NCBI GenBank assembly: GCA_019279435.1
Contig: JAAALK010000082.1
Coordinates: 18,443,116 to 18,507,115, forward strand
Origin: Zizania palustris
Lineage: Eukaryota; Streptophyta; Magnoliopsida; Poales; Poaceae
DNA: 64,000 nucleotides
Direction: 5' to 3'
This document shows positions 45,167 through 56,640 of the stretch, one piece after another (the first letter of the stretch is position 1; each line of letters begins with the position of its first letter). Position numbers and translations under genes: made by a program. Under the pieces are notes generated by a model. That model searched no databases. It was not told the DNA's origin and saw only the letters and a program-made list of their open reading frames with translations.

Positions 45167-47206
45167 TGAGAAACCAAGGGTTGGTTTCAGTGTTTGTGAT
45201 GAGTGATTGACAGGATTTTTACCCTCTGTTCGAAGGGTACCTCCGAAGGTGTTCGGAGGAGGGTACCTCCGAAGGTGTTCGGAGGAGGGTACCTCCGGAG
45301 GGGTTTCGGAGGTGGTTTTACCGAAGGGTGTTCGGTGTTTGCTTGTTGCAGCTGTGCAGCGGAGTGTGCTTGTCGGAGGGGTCCGACAGTACACGATGAC
45401 TGGGTGTGTACCGAAGGGGCTTCGGTACTTTGGGCGGTACACCGGAGTGTGTGCCGGAGTTTGCTAACCCGGAGAGGTCTCCGGAGTACTGGATACACTT
45501 GTCTGTTTGTCTGTGGTGCGCAGGGACTTCGGAGGCGACAGACGAACGTAGCAGGTGAACCTAGGTCAAGCAGGAGGCTTGATGCCAGGGGAGCAGGGAG
45601 CTCCGTCACGGTGGCTGCGAAGGTGGTCCGGGTTGGTCCTCGGGTCGAGGCGTGCCAGGTGAAGGCAGAGAGTGCGGAGCGTGGCTCCGGCTGAAGGTGC
45701 TCCGAGACAAAGTCCTCGGAGGTGAGGCACTTCGAAGGTACTCCGAATGGAGTGACTTCGGAGTTGGTGGATCAAGTCCTCTGCGGAGGCAAGGAATTCG
45801 AAGTGTGCTCCGGAGGGAGACATTCGAAGGTACCCGACGAAGGTCTCAGAAGTCGAGGCGCATCGAAGGCAAGGTCCGGGTGAGGCTCGTCGAGGAGTGT
45901 GCTCGGGGAGAGGCACTGCGATGAAGGGCTCATGGAATGCTTCATGCGGAGGCCTTGAACGAAGGAGGGACTTCGAAGGGTGGTACTCCGAAGGTGGGGC
46001 TTCGGAGGGTGGAAGGCTTCGGAGCAAGGCTAGCTCCGGAGCAAGGTTGACTTGAGGTGCTTCGGCCTGCATGGCTTCGGTACACGGACTGACGGAGTTT
46101 GAGCTGAGTGAAGCTGCGAAGCCAAGGTGGTCCACTCTAGAGGTGTTGGTGCGAAGGCCCAAGGAGCTTTGACGGCTTCGGCTCAAAACCGTCACTGTAT
46201 CGGAGACTGACTTCGGTGAAGCGAAGGCCAACAGGCTCAAGGCTTCTCGTCGAAGCTACCGCACCCTCGCGTGCGGAGGGAGGATTCCAGAAGGTCAAAG
46301 ACTGCAAAGGCTGACACTGTCTGTTCTGTAAAAGGCTGACACTGTCCTCTCTGCAAAGCTAACAGAGAAGCCTCCAGAATAAAGGTGGACTACCTTTTGT
46401 ACCCCTTAGTTCTGTAGAGTCAAAATCATTTGTAAACCCTAGGGGTAAAGTAGTCATTTCCTTTGGGTGAACTGTGGGCTATAAATATGGGGGCTCGGTA
46501 GGTAACATTTAACACTTTGAGTATCTACTGTTGAGCTCTTGTAGCCACATACCTCGCTGTATTCATCCAGAGTTCAATTCATTTTGTGTTCCTTGTTCAA
46601 GCGGCGAAGCCCTGCTTCTGTGTGCTTTTTGCTTGAGCTCGCGTTACATACCTCGCTAGTTTAGTGCACCGAAACCTGTCTAGGCGAAGGGTGTTTTGTG
46701 CGCAGTGTGTTTTTCAGTGTGCTGTCGCTCTGTGTAACTTGAGGCCAGACCTCACAGCTTACTAGCGAAGCCCTGATCGAGGCCCGTTTTGCTTCTTGTG
46801 TCGTAGCCCTTAGCGTAGTCTGTTTGTGTGCGTGAAGACCTTCGTGTACGAAGCCCAGCACCAGTTGCTGCCGCCAAGTACTTGGTCGTAGTCCTCAGAG
46901 GGCTGTCCACTCTTGCGAAGGGTGAAGTGCGAAGCCTGCTCGAAGCACCCCGTGTGCGGAGCCTGCACTGACTTAGCAGAGTAGATTTCCGAGGGTTGTA
47001 AGTGGAGCGAAGTCTTCTTGGCTTCGAACTTTTGCCCCTGCGAAGCCTATGTTCGGAGCTGTCAAAGTACCTCCGAACCAGACCTTCGAAGGTAGTGTTC
47101 GAAGCCTGTTCCGCAGAAGACAGAACTGAACCGTAGGCTAAGTTTTTAGCCCGAATTTTTAAAAGCTCCCATTCACCCCCCTCTGGTCGCCGTTTCCGGT
47201 CCAACA
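45167..47206 (+). repeat. Sirevirus 3' LTR (2040 bp)
   Basis: Same length and termini as 36591-38630, with roughly twenty or more differences, several of them in the GGTACCTCCG repeat cluster at the start of U3. It is followed by GTAAC. Confidence 0.95.
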
Positions 47207-47540
47207 GTAACATTTTCTCACCCTAATTTAGATGAAACCTAGTATACATTTGGTACCACCTTTCTATTTAGAATACTCACCTAACCTGAATTTCACCAAT
47301 AGTTACATTGCACCAACTTGAATTTGGCAAAAATTAAAAAAATGCAACTCCAACTAAAAGAATCAAGTTCCCTTTTTTGAGATTTTGCCACATATAGATT
47401 GGTAATATTTATTAGTTTGTCCTATATATGTCTCTATCTATAGCCTATTTATTATATATATGAGAATTATATATTCAGAAAAACTATCCCACGGTATACC
47501 GTTGGTACGGTATACTTAAAAAATAATATAAACTAGACAA

Positions 47541-47942
47541 GTGGCCCATTATCCTTGGGGTTTTCGGCGTGGGGAGTTGGGGACGGAGCAAGCAAGCGAC
47601 ACAACGACAATTGTTGTGGTGAGGAAGGGGACAGCGACGCCGCTCGGCATGGTGTTCTTGCTGGAGGATACGAGGAGGTTCGTGGCGCGGGTGGCCGAGG
47701 CAGCCACCGGCCGCCACACCAAGCTCGCTCGCCTCAAGGGCTTCACCACCGACAATGTCGTGCTCGTCTCCCTCATCCAGAGCGAGGAAGGGGACAACGA
47801 CGCCGCTCTGTGTGGTGTTCTCATCGGAGGAGATGAGGGGGTCGTGGTGCGGGTGGTCGAGGCAACTGCCAGCCGCCACACCGAGCTCGCCCACCTCGAG
47901 GGCTTCGCTGTCGACAACGCCGCGCTCGTCTCCCTCATCTAG
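47541..47942 (+). other. GC-rich open frame with tandem repeat, origin unknown
   Basis: A 133-codon frame (from 47541) contains two copies of a segment reading GRHTKLARLKGFTTDN and SRHTELAHLEGFAVDN, each followed by VLVSLI or ALVSLI. At DNA level two units of about 163 bp (47621-47783 and 47784-47945) are tandem. The repeats begin in different frames, so the duplication was not codon-phased throughout. The antisense strand is also open, as GC-rich repeats often are. I do not recognise a family. It may be a captured gene fragment inside the candidate TIR element rather than a gene. Confidence 0.3.
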
Positions 47943-47946
47943 AGGC

Positions 47947-49410
47947 TCCCCGATAAGCTTTCCCACGAGATCATGGTCCCCGTTTGTCCCTCCCCTTTTG
48001 GTCTCTCCTACGGGCAGTGCGTTTGTGCATAAGGATCCATCTGAGCCAGTTTGGTGTTTTTTTAGGTTCGGGATAACAGGTTCCCTTTGGTGATGCTGTA
48101 TTTTTCCCTGGCCATTTAATCCACACGAATGAACTACTGGTATGGCATTCATTCTGATTATGCATACATAGGTGTACAACGTGTAATGGTTGATTATCTC
48201 AGGTGCTTCTAGGGGAGGGGTACTATGCAGAGAGGTCTACTAAGTAGACCACTGAGATATTGTGCATGAGGGGGATGAAACTAGAAGCTCAAGTTGAAGC
48301 GATGAAGGCAACTATCACTGACCTTGAAGCTGAGGCGAAGTTATTCAAATCAACTACTGCTGAGGCTTCTGTAAGGCTTTGTTTTCACGTGTTGTATGTC
48401 CAAGCAGGGAGAGGGATATTTGTGTTAAAATAAGTAAACATGACTATGAACATGTGTCTCGTGGTCCATTGGAGGAAAGCAGTCATGTATCGTTTATGTT
48501 TCGGCTGTTACATATTTGTACCAAACAGCAACACATAGTAATTATTTATCCTGATCTGGTAAACTATAAGATATGTTATGTGTGAATATTTTGTTTGTTG
48601 TTATTTATGGACTTGCTGTTGAGACACCAAAGTTTTAATGCAGGAACAAACCTGATACAATTTTGTTTCATACGGTACAAATTTGTACTAACATTTGGTA
48701 CAAATTTCTACCATTTGGTGCAATGTTGTTTCAATATCAGATTACATAGTACGCATGCTAATTTTTTTATTTCATAGGATTGTGACATTGCCGAAACCCT
48801 CTATGCAGATGGGGGGCTAACGATCAGAGTGCGGGGTAATACACATCATACAGCAAACGTGAATATTTGATCAGTTCTGCAGTTTTGTTGTGTTTGTCAT
48901 ACGATACACTTAGGTTTCATATGAGACTAATAGGTATCATAGTCTAATAGAAGATAATTTTTTCCATCATGTTTCATACATATTTATATGATACAAACAT
49001 GTACTAGTCAGTATTGTGTAACGCACTGATTTTTCAAAAATAAATAAATTGAAGAAAATAATATTTTAAATAAATAAACTGAGTTTGAAAAATAAAATGA
49101 TTGAAATAATGAATAATTAAAAATCTCAAGAAAGAATTTAAATTTTGGGTTGGAAAATTTTTATTCAAATTCTACAAGTCAAAAATATATCCTAGGATTT
49201 TTCTATGAATTTTTAGGATTTTTATAACTAGCATAATAATTACAATACCAATTCAAAAATTATTGAAATAAATAAATAAAATAAATTTTCTTTCGGTCAG
49301 CCTTCTTCTCTCTTCGATGCAAGGCCCACATGTTGGTATCACTTTTCCCCTCTTTTCTTTTGCGTTGTGGACCTCGGTGTGTGGTAGTAGGTGAGAGAGG
49401 CTATCATTAT
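47947..49410. other. AT-rich interior, possible exon scraps
   Basis: One stretch at 48268-48372 reads MKLEAQVEAMKATITDLEAE, a coiled-coil-like piece followed by GTAAG. Another at about 48780-48833 follows a TTTCATAG and precedes GTAAT, so both look like isolated captured exons. The remainder is AT-rich and holds nothing recognised. Confidence 0.25.
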
Positions 49411-49460
49411 CTATACCGTTCTGATATTATTTAACGGTATAGCGTGTGGTAGTTTTCTCT

Positions 49461-49721
49461 TATATATTAGGGTGTAATAAAATAAAAAATAAACATGACT
49501 TAATATTAGAAAAAAAATTCTTATTTTTCTCATATGGCTGGAATAAAGGAGACATCAAAAACATAAAATGTATGAACTCAAAGGGTGAAATGAAAAAAGG
49601 TAGCATCCACCCCCAAACCCCAAGCGGCCACGCCCGACGAGATCGTTAACACCACCACCCTTTCGCTCCTTCTCGTCGTTCCATTTTTACGGAAAGACCC
49701 CTCAACCACCAGCAGCGGGCG
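49461..49721 (+). promoter_or_regulatory. Upstream region of the ATL gene
   Basis: TATATATTA at 49461-49469 lies about 260 bp before the ATG, and a second AT-rich stretch follows. No other known element stands out. The TATA candidate coincides with the proposed target duplication of the neighbouring TIR element, so promoter use is only a guess. Confidence 0.3.
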
Positions 49722-50465
49722 ATGCTCCGGCCGCCGACGACGACGCGGCGCCTCCTCCAGAGCGACGGAGTGAGCGGGAGCAACCCTAACCGTATCCCGG
49801 GAATCCCGCCGGCCGATCCCCCCTCCGGCGGCGTCAGCTCGGATGTCGTCGTCATCCTCGCCGCGCTGCTCTGCGCGCTCATCTGCGTCGTGGGCCTCGC
49901 CGCCGTTGCCCGCTGCGCGCGCAACCGCCGCAACCGCGCTGGGGCCGGGTCCTCCCCCTCCAACAACCCGGACGACGCAGCCGCGCACTTCGTCGGCGGC
50001 GGCGGTGGCGGAGGAGGAAACGCGGCCGGCGCCACTGGCGCGTCGGGGGCCGGCGTGACCGCCGCCACCACAGCCAGCAAGGGGCTGAAGAAGAAGGCGC
50101 TCAAGGCGCTGCCGAAGCTGGTGTACGCGGACGCGGTGGCTGCGGCGGCGGCGGCGAGAGGCGCCGTCGTCGGGGAGGAGGAGGGGAAGGTGGAGGTGCT
50201 GGCAGAGTGCGCCATCTGCCTGTCGGAGTTCGGCGAGCGGGAGGAGGTGCGCGTGATGCCGCAGTGCGGCCACGGCTTCCACGTCGCCTGCGTCGACACA
50301 TGGCTCCGCACCAACTCCTCCTGCCCGTCCTGCCGCCGCCCCATCGTCCTCGACGACCCCTCGCCGCCCAAGCGGTGCCGCAAGTGCGAGTCCATAGTCC
50401 TAGAGACCGTCATCGCCGCCTCCTCCTCCACCGCCGGCGGCCGCGGCGGCGTTTTCTTGCCGTAG
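49722..50465 (+). CDS. RING-H2 finger protein, ATL family E3 ubiquitin ligase (247 aa)
   Basis: Intronless, intact, strongly GC-rich gene. An N-terminal segment of about 40 residues precedes one transmembrane helix (about 41-65, DVVVILAALLCALICVVGLA). A basic stop-transfer patch (RNRRNR), a Gly/Ala-rich linker and the ATL 'GLD' motif follow (121-135, GLKKKALKALPKLVY). The RING-H2 domain (163-204) has all eight ligands: CAIC, then CGHGFH, then C and CPSC, with the conserved Trp in DTWL that contacts the E2. ATL proteins are membrane-anchored E3 ligases in stress, defence and growth signalling, and most lack introns, as here. Size and C-terminal tail resemble ATL8/ATL80-type members, but I cannot assign an orthologue. 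It converges with the sugar-transporter gene downstream. Confidence 0.93.
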   Translation: MLRPPTTTRRLLQSDGVSGSNPNRIPGIPPADPPSGGVSSDVVVILAALLCALICVVGLAAVARCARNRRNRAGAGSSPSNNPDDAAAHFVGGGGGGGGNAAGATGASGAGVTAATTASKGLKKKALKALPKLVYADAVAAAAAARGAVVGEEEGKVEVLAECAICLSEFGEREEVRVMPQCGHGFHVACVDTWLRTNSSCPSCRRPIVLDDPSPPKRCRKCESIVLETVIAASSSTAGGRGGVFLP

Positions 50466-52069
50466 GGTAGGAGAATGGCTGTGTCCCTGGCTGATGGGAC
50501 CCAGGTCGGTGTGAGTGGTTGAGTTGCTCCTTTCCACCCTTGGCCTACATGTCAGTCAGCCAGTCAGTAGAGCTCTGAAAATTTTATTGCCAAGAAAAAT
50601 GGAAAGGAGAATAATTACAACTTGGAAAATTTGTGATTCTTTTTATACTTTTTTATAGTTTTTTCAAGGGGCTACCATGGAACATGACATTTAGTAGGTT
50701 AGAATTTTAGCCTATTTCATAAGAAATGAGTCGGAATTCTAGTTGTCATACGAATCCTAAGAGTTGTATTTTAGACTCACAAAAAGTAGATTAAAAATGA
50801 TAGATATGTGATATGTACAGGTATTGAAAATAAAATTTTTTATTTGTACGTGAACTCGAAAAGTTGTGGCTGTGGGATAAAAAGGTCTTTTACTACTCTA
50901 AAATTTTTATGTGATAGACTAGCATGTTTCATGGAGGGAGTTGATGTCACTGCCTACGTGGAGTCATCCAGTCCGCTGGATGCGAGGAGGTGAAGTGGAG
51001 TAGCCGGGTGGTCTGCCTCAACGTTAGGTCACATATGACAATCATCAACAGCATGTGACCGTGAGGTTTTTGTCCTCCATTAATTGGACCCAAATCAACC
51101 ACAGTGCTTAAACAAAGTGTTGGATCCTAAACCTAATCCAATCCACTTGCATGCCAACCTCACCCAATAATAGGATCAGTATCTTACTATCTTTCGTAAA
51201 AATATAATGGGTTAGAAGAGCTCACTTTGGACAGAAACGTCCAGCTCACCGGCCAAGTGTAGATTAGCGAATTCAATTCTGCAGGCTTACTGACCTATCC
51301 GTTGTCCGTCGCGGTGTGACAAGCAAGTTTACCTGACCATAAAAAATGATAAGGTGATTCATTTATAACTGGTTATCGTTGTTATTGTTTCAGTTTGACG
51401 ATAACTAGATCAGTTACTGTTAATCGTCGACGACGATGAGTCTTAAAATCATAGTTATTTAGTCGGTAACGGCGAACCGCAGTGAGAGAAGTCAGTAACC
51501 GGAGGAGGTACGCGTGAGGTGGGTTGCCGTGGCTGACGGAGCGCGTGGCATGTGGCTGGTGAGTGTGAATGTGACGAGAGAAGACATGCGTAAATGGCGT
51601 CAACGACCACCTACCGCGACACGAAACGGGTGGTGCTCGTGTCACGTATCCTTTCGTGGCCCGCAAGAGGCAGATTCAATACGGTGATCTTGTAGTTACA
51701 CGATAGTAATGTCTTGTCAGTTAACACAAGTTTTTTTTTACAGCAAAACTGACATCCTGGATCCGCCCTCAGTAACGCTACCTGCTGCATGGAACCCACC
51801 GCTCTGGCCTACCCATTTCCTACGCAGTTGTCATGCTGCTTTTTAGTTGGCCACTTGGCCCTGGCTCATACTTGCTAGTTGCTACTACAGTTTTTGTTTT
51901 GTTTTTTGGTGGCAATGGGATCCTCTCTCTGTAGAATCTACACCTACTGGCGCCAGAAGGTGGAGGAGCTCCCGTGGCACAACATTTCTTAAGTCTGAAT
52001 TCAATTCTGAACTAATGGCGGCCAGCAACATCAGACATTCCTCAGCCTGAGCTTCCCACCATGCGTCGC
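50466..52069. other. Intergenic region, nothing recognised
   Basis: Contains the 3' flank of the ATL gene and then AT-rich sequence. Short open frames on both strands lack protein features. No element ends were identified. Confidence 0.5.
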
Positions 52070-52617
52070 TTTATTTTATATCTAATCTCTCTGGAGGTAC
52101 CACTAGAACCAATCGCCTTTTGCTGGAACAGCCGCTTTTGTGTTACAGTCTGACTGGTAACAGAAGAATGTGACTGAGACCCTCAACAAATCACATATTT
52201 CTGAAGCTTGAACTATTATAAAGTTTCAGCCTTCAGAAAGAGTACAGAAAGGAAATCAATTCAGAACTGCTAGGCTATGATAATTTCAGAACTCACAACC
52301 AAGAGAAGAAAGCAAAACTGAGCAAAGATCAAAACAATAACATAACTGTGATAAACCACTAGTTACAGAGCGAATAATTCCAAAAAAACACAAATTCAAA
52401 ATGACCAAACGAAAAGGAATAGATGATCTACATGCCCTAGTTCCCAAAACCAGTCTATGACAGGATTTAGCCTCATGATGTACCGTCAAATCATCTCTGT
52501 AGGCTCACTGCATTTGATCTCTTCAAAGTTTCTTTAATAAAGCATCACAGGTCTACCGCAGTGCGGTTTGGAAGCAACAAAATTACCACCAGCAATTCAA
52601 TCACTAGATCACAAAAA
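52070..52617 (-). other. Putative 3' UTR of the sugar-transporter gene
   Basis: The minus strand carries AATAAA at 52070-52075, about 540 bp after the stop codon, a plausible polyadenylation signal. Transcript data would be needed to confirm the end. Confidence 0.4.
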
Positions 52618-55600
52618 CTAGTCCCTAGCTTCCTTAGCTTGCTTTGCTCCAACAGAGAAGAACTCAGTGATTACTTCAAGAGGCATTCCCTTTGTCTCTG
52701 GCACCTTAATGTAAATAAATATGAGCGCTAGTATGCAAACAACTGCATAAATTCCAAAAACTCCGGCCAGTCCAATGGCATTGAGCATCACAGGGAGGGT
52801 GTATGTCACAATGATATCTCCAATCCAGAATGTTAGGGCACATATGGCTATACAGATGCCACGAACAGTTGTTGGGAAAATCTCTGCACAAAGAATATTT
52901 GGAATAGGCCCAAACCCCATGACGAAGAAACAAAAGTAGATTATGACACTAACTGTGGACAGTGCGGCATGCACCATGGTTCCCACGTCCACAACATTGA
53001 CCAGAATCAAGATAGCTAGTGCTACTACCAAGATAGGGATTGTTGCAAGAAGAAGAAACCTGAATGAGAAACAAGGCATAAGATCAGTTAGCATAATACT
53101 TACATTCAACAGTAATGTATTCAATGACAAATAAGTAATAGCATGCAAAATATGAAGTATAACCTTCTTCCAGACATATCCATGAGCCTCATAGCAATAC
53201 CAATGCTAGGAAGCATCAGCAAGGTTGTCAAGGCGCTAATAAGAATAGATGCAGATGATGAACTAAGTCCAAGATTTGAAAGAAGAACACCAACACCCGC
53301 TTGCTCAAGTATTTGCGGAGTGTAGTACAAAACTCCATTAATACCAGCAAACTGCATATAATGGATAGTTGATAGCATATTAATATTTGGTATGTCAATC
53401 TAATGTAAAAAGGAAAAAATGCTAATATAAAATATAAAAGGGGAAAATGAAGAGTACGCAAGTGAAGAAAAATAAGTATACCGCAATGGAAAATTTTGAG
53501 AATTATTCTTAGAATACTAAAACAATATTCATTAAATAAATTTTAGAATGTCATTAAGATGGATAGAATAAAAGAAGGCCAGCACGATGTTTTTGTGCAT
53601 AGATAGAATAATCACAATCAAGTCATGTGACATACAAGGGTCCCACAGCCCACTCCCACTAGTTCCAAGTATAATATTTAATAGAATATTTTAATGCATT
53701 TTATACAAAATACTACATGTTCCTTAATAATGAATAATGCAAGATGTTGAGATTGACTTTACTATGTGAAAACTAAAGACATTTAGTAGCATTTGTGTTC
53801 TGATCATCAAATCTATATTGTCCAGATTAGCTCATTGTGTCATCAACTCATTATCCTTGTATGGAAATATATAGCAAGGGAAACACGTAGAAGCTCAACA
53901 TTTTTTAGTAAGGTAAAAGTAAAAGTAAGAACTTTAACAAGAGATTCACTGGAAGTCCAGAAGCACACATCATGAAGATGCTTTTGTTTTAACATTTTAC
54001 ACTGATCAGTAGTTTATATTATCACAATCATCAAGTGTGCTTAGCAAAAAAACTTGTTACCTGTTGCAGGATCTGTATCCCAATGCCAACAAGCAGAGCA
54101 TGCTTCACTCCAGGTTCGAACAGGTCTGCCCATCTTGGACCTTTAGTAACTGCTTCAGATGGATGTACCATAGCAGGCCCAGCAAGATGCTGCTCCATCA
54201 ATTCCTTAGAGTAAAGAGCAGGTTGGCTAACTAGAGCAGCTGCCTGGACGAACTCACTGCCAGGAGGAACGTCACCTCCTGGCAATGACAATATAGAGCC
54301 CCTACGTTCTGGCACACCCTCTTCATGCAAGTAAATACGTTGGAAGCCACCTTCTTTTTGGCCATCTGCACCTTCCCTCTCAGTCCATTTCCAAGCCAAC
54401 TGCCACCCCCCACCAATGCCCATGCTGCTTACTGCCTCCCCTCCCTGCATGAGACTGCTACTTCTTCCAACAGCACCCATCATACTGCCATGAGGTGCAG
54501 CAATCTCCTTTCCTTCCACGCTTGTTGCTTGACGAGAAATAAGAGGGCTTTCGAGGCTATCCTCAATATCATCTCCACCATGATCAGATGCATACTCGTC
54601 ACCCTCCCTTTGACTCTCAGCATCCCAATCAGCTTTAGCCTGCTGCTGTTCCGCCACGCTAAACATACTGCCAAAGTTAGGAAACAATGTGCTGCGCATG
54701 CTCCCCATTACCTCAGGCATCTTCTCATGGACACTTCCAAAAAGTGTGACAACAGGATCCACAAGGGACTTACCCTGACTAACCATACTACCATGACGAG
54801 AGATGAGACCTAACGCACTTCCAAGTGCACTTTGCCCCCGAACAGGACGGGCGACCCATGATAAGCCTGCTTCAGGTCCATACAGTTTGATCTTCTCAGG
54901 ATCTGGAGCCAATCCTTCATCAGCAAGTTCGTCATCAGGGCCAATCATGTATTCCTCAATAGTTGTGTCTTTCCCAACCCCAAGTCCTTCAACAAGAAGG
55001 GCCATTTCTCCTGTACAATTAATACAACATGGGAAACACCATCATGGAGATTATATGCCTAATACAGATAGCATTAAATGGTTTCTACACATTCTAGGAC
55101 CTGGTCCTAACAAAACTAAAGGTTTATAGGTAAGGCATACAAATTACAAACCTGAAACATCTTCCCTTCCTCGCAGGCTTTGCAACACCCGCTTGGCCTC
55201 AGCCATTCTTCCTTTGCTCACAAGCCACCTCGGCGATTCAGGTAAGAAAAAGACAGTCAATGCAAAGTATAAAAGTGATGGGATTGATAGAACCCCAAGC
55301 ATGATCCTCCAATCTGGCTGCGGCATGAGGGACATCGCAAACACCATGCAATATGAAAGGAACATCCCTCCAGACCCACTGAACTGTGGCAGTGTGTTCA
55401 GCAGTCCTCTGATGTCTGTTGGGGCAGTCTCCGAGATGTACAATGGGACAAGTGTGACAGCCAAACCGATGCCGAACCCATCAATGAGTCTTGCCAAGAG
55501 CAACACATACACAGTTGGCGCCCAGAGCATCACAAGTCCACTAACAAAGTAGAGGACAGCAGAGGCGATCAACATGGGCCGCCTACCAACAGAATCAGCC

Positions 55601-56108
55601 ACTGCTCCAGAGAAAGTTGTGATCACCGTTGCCCCAATGAGCGACATGGCTACGATTAGGCCCTCGATGAGGGGCTCACTCTGCAGGTTGAATTCCTTCT
55701 TTATGTACAAGACTGCACCTGGTAAAATCATCCCAGAAAGTCCAGAGGGTCAGCATGAAGTCAGACAATCAGTATCAATTCAAAGTTCCTTAACTTTTCA
55801 TCAGATAGTATTAAGGTTTCGGTCTATCAGAAATAGAAATCATGTGTGAGATCGTTCATGAACGGGAAGGAAGAAAGAAACTAATTTTACTGCAGGATAT
55901 TCCACCAAATCAACCATGATCTCGACAAGAATCACAATAATTGCCACCTAACACGGGTCCTCGCATAACATAAAGACATGTCACACAAATAGTGGCAAAA
56001 GATTCGATTTTCTCTAAAGAACGAGTTACCTGCAATGGTTGCATTATCCCAGCCCTGCAGCAAGTTGCCGATGGAGGCCGCGATGGCGACCAGCACGGCG
56101 CCCCCCAT
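52618..56108 (-). CDS. TMT: Tonoplast monosaccharide transporter (TMT/TST family), 741 aa, five coding exons
   Basis: Coding exons, in gene order: 56108-56030, 55718-55152, 55010-54061, 53351-53164, 53059-52618. All introns are GT-AG and phases agree, giving 2226 bp of coding sequence. The protein is a major-facilitator sugar transporter. TM1-6 (residues about 1-200) include GWDNATIAGAVLY, the VADSVGRRPM loop signature and the PESPRWLVSKGR motif. A long acidic cytosolic loop of about 290 residues (216-510) is typical of tonoplast TMT/TST carriers and absent from plasma-membrane hexose carriers. TM7-12 follow, with QQFAGINGVLYYTPQI, MDMSGRR and a closing PETKGMPLE. These proteins load hexoses or sucrose into the vacuole in exchange for protons. 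No lesion is seen. The ATG follows a 17-bp leader in its exon. The paralogue number is not assigned. Confidence 0.96.
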
Positions 56109-56640
56109 GGCCGGCGAATCTACCACTGCACAATCACAACCAACAACACCACCACAAACAAACAAAATCATCAGCATGCTAAATCTAAACAAACTCTCTC
56201 AAGGAAACCAAACAATCCCGAATCGATACAACAAAAGGTCTCCTAAAATCAACACACGCACACACACAGCGAGAGAGAGGACAGCCTAGCTCTTACCACC
56301 GAGATTTCGGATCTCCGGTCGGACAGGGCCTTCCGAGGAGGCGGTGGGGGGAATCTGGAGCGCTCTTGGCGAGGTGGGGAGATATATGGGGGAATTCTCG
56401 CCAAAATTGGAACCTTTTAATGGTGCGAGCGAAGAAGGGAGGGAGGGGTGGTGGGATTTGGAGGAGAGCGAGAGCGAGAGCGAGAGCGAGGTGGGGTGGG
56501 AGGGGGCGCGTGAGGTTGTGGGGGACGGAGAGTGGGCTGCTACTCTCTGGACTCTGGTCTCTGGAGACTATCTGGACCTCGGCGTGACGAGCGGCCAACG
56601 ATTTTTTTCCCCTCTCCCTCCTCGCTGCATTTGCTCGTGA
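56109..56640 (-). other. 5' UTR of the TMT gene with a leader intron
   Basis: 17 bp of leader (56109-56125) precede the ATG. An acceptor at 56126 pairs with a donor GGTG/GTAAGA whose exon edge is 56297, giving an intron of 171 bp in the leader. The upstream non-coding exon probably runs to about 56600 and contains a hexamer repeat (GAGAGC on the plus strand, 56464-56490). Its 5' end is not visible from sequence. Confidence 0.6.

Larger units (their letters stand above)
36591..47206 (+). mobile_element. Sirevirus-like Ty1/copia element, rearranged at its 3' end
   Basis: LTRs of 2040 bp (36591-38630 and 45167-47206), TGAGAAACC to TCCAACA, are flanked by GTAAC at 36586-36590 and 47207-47211. 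An initiator-Met primer site follows the 5' LTR. A long gag with two zinc knuckles and coiled coils is fused to pol in copia order, and the LTR is dense in short palindromes. These traits fit the Sirevirus genus. The sequence just before the 3' LTR is a copy of the 5' genomic flank and lacks a purine tract, so the original 3' end is missing. Confidence 0.9.
47476..49460. mobile_element. Candidate non-autonomous TIR element with hairpin ends
   Basis: The two ends form an imperfect 28-bp inverted repeat (47476-47503 against 49433-49460) sharing the core AAAACTA, CACG and TATACCGTT. Just inside, each end makes a hairpin: GTATACCGT/ACGGTATAC at 47493-47515 and CTATACCGTT/AACGGTATAG at 49411-49442. 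TATATATT is duplicated outside both ends (47468-47475 and 49461-49468), although it is AT-rich and could match by chance. Inside lie a GC-rich tandem-repeat segment (47560-47945) unlike the AT-rich rest, and short exon-like pieces. No transposase is present. An 8-9 bp duplication would suit a Mutator- or hAT-like system. The superfamily is unassigned. Confidence 0.45.

Noticed and set aside
49578..50431. Antisense open frames over the ATL gene
   Set aside because: Shadows of a GC-rich coding sequence; only the plus strand gives transmembrane, GLD and RING-H2 features.
54325..54813. Plus-strand open frame inside the TMT gene
   Set aside because: Antisense of the long coding exon 3 with no family features.
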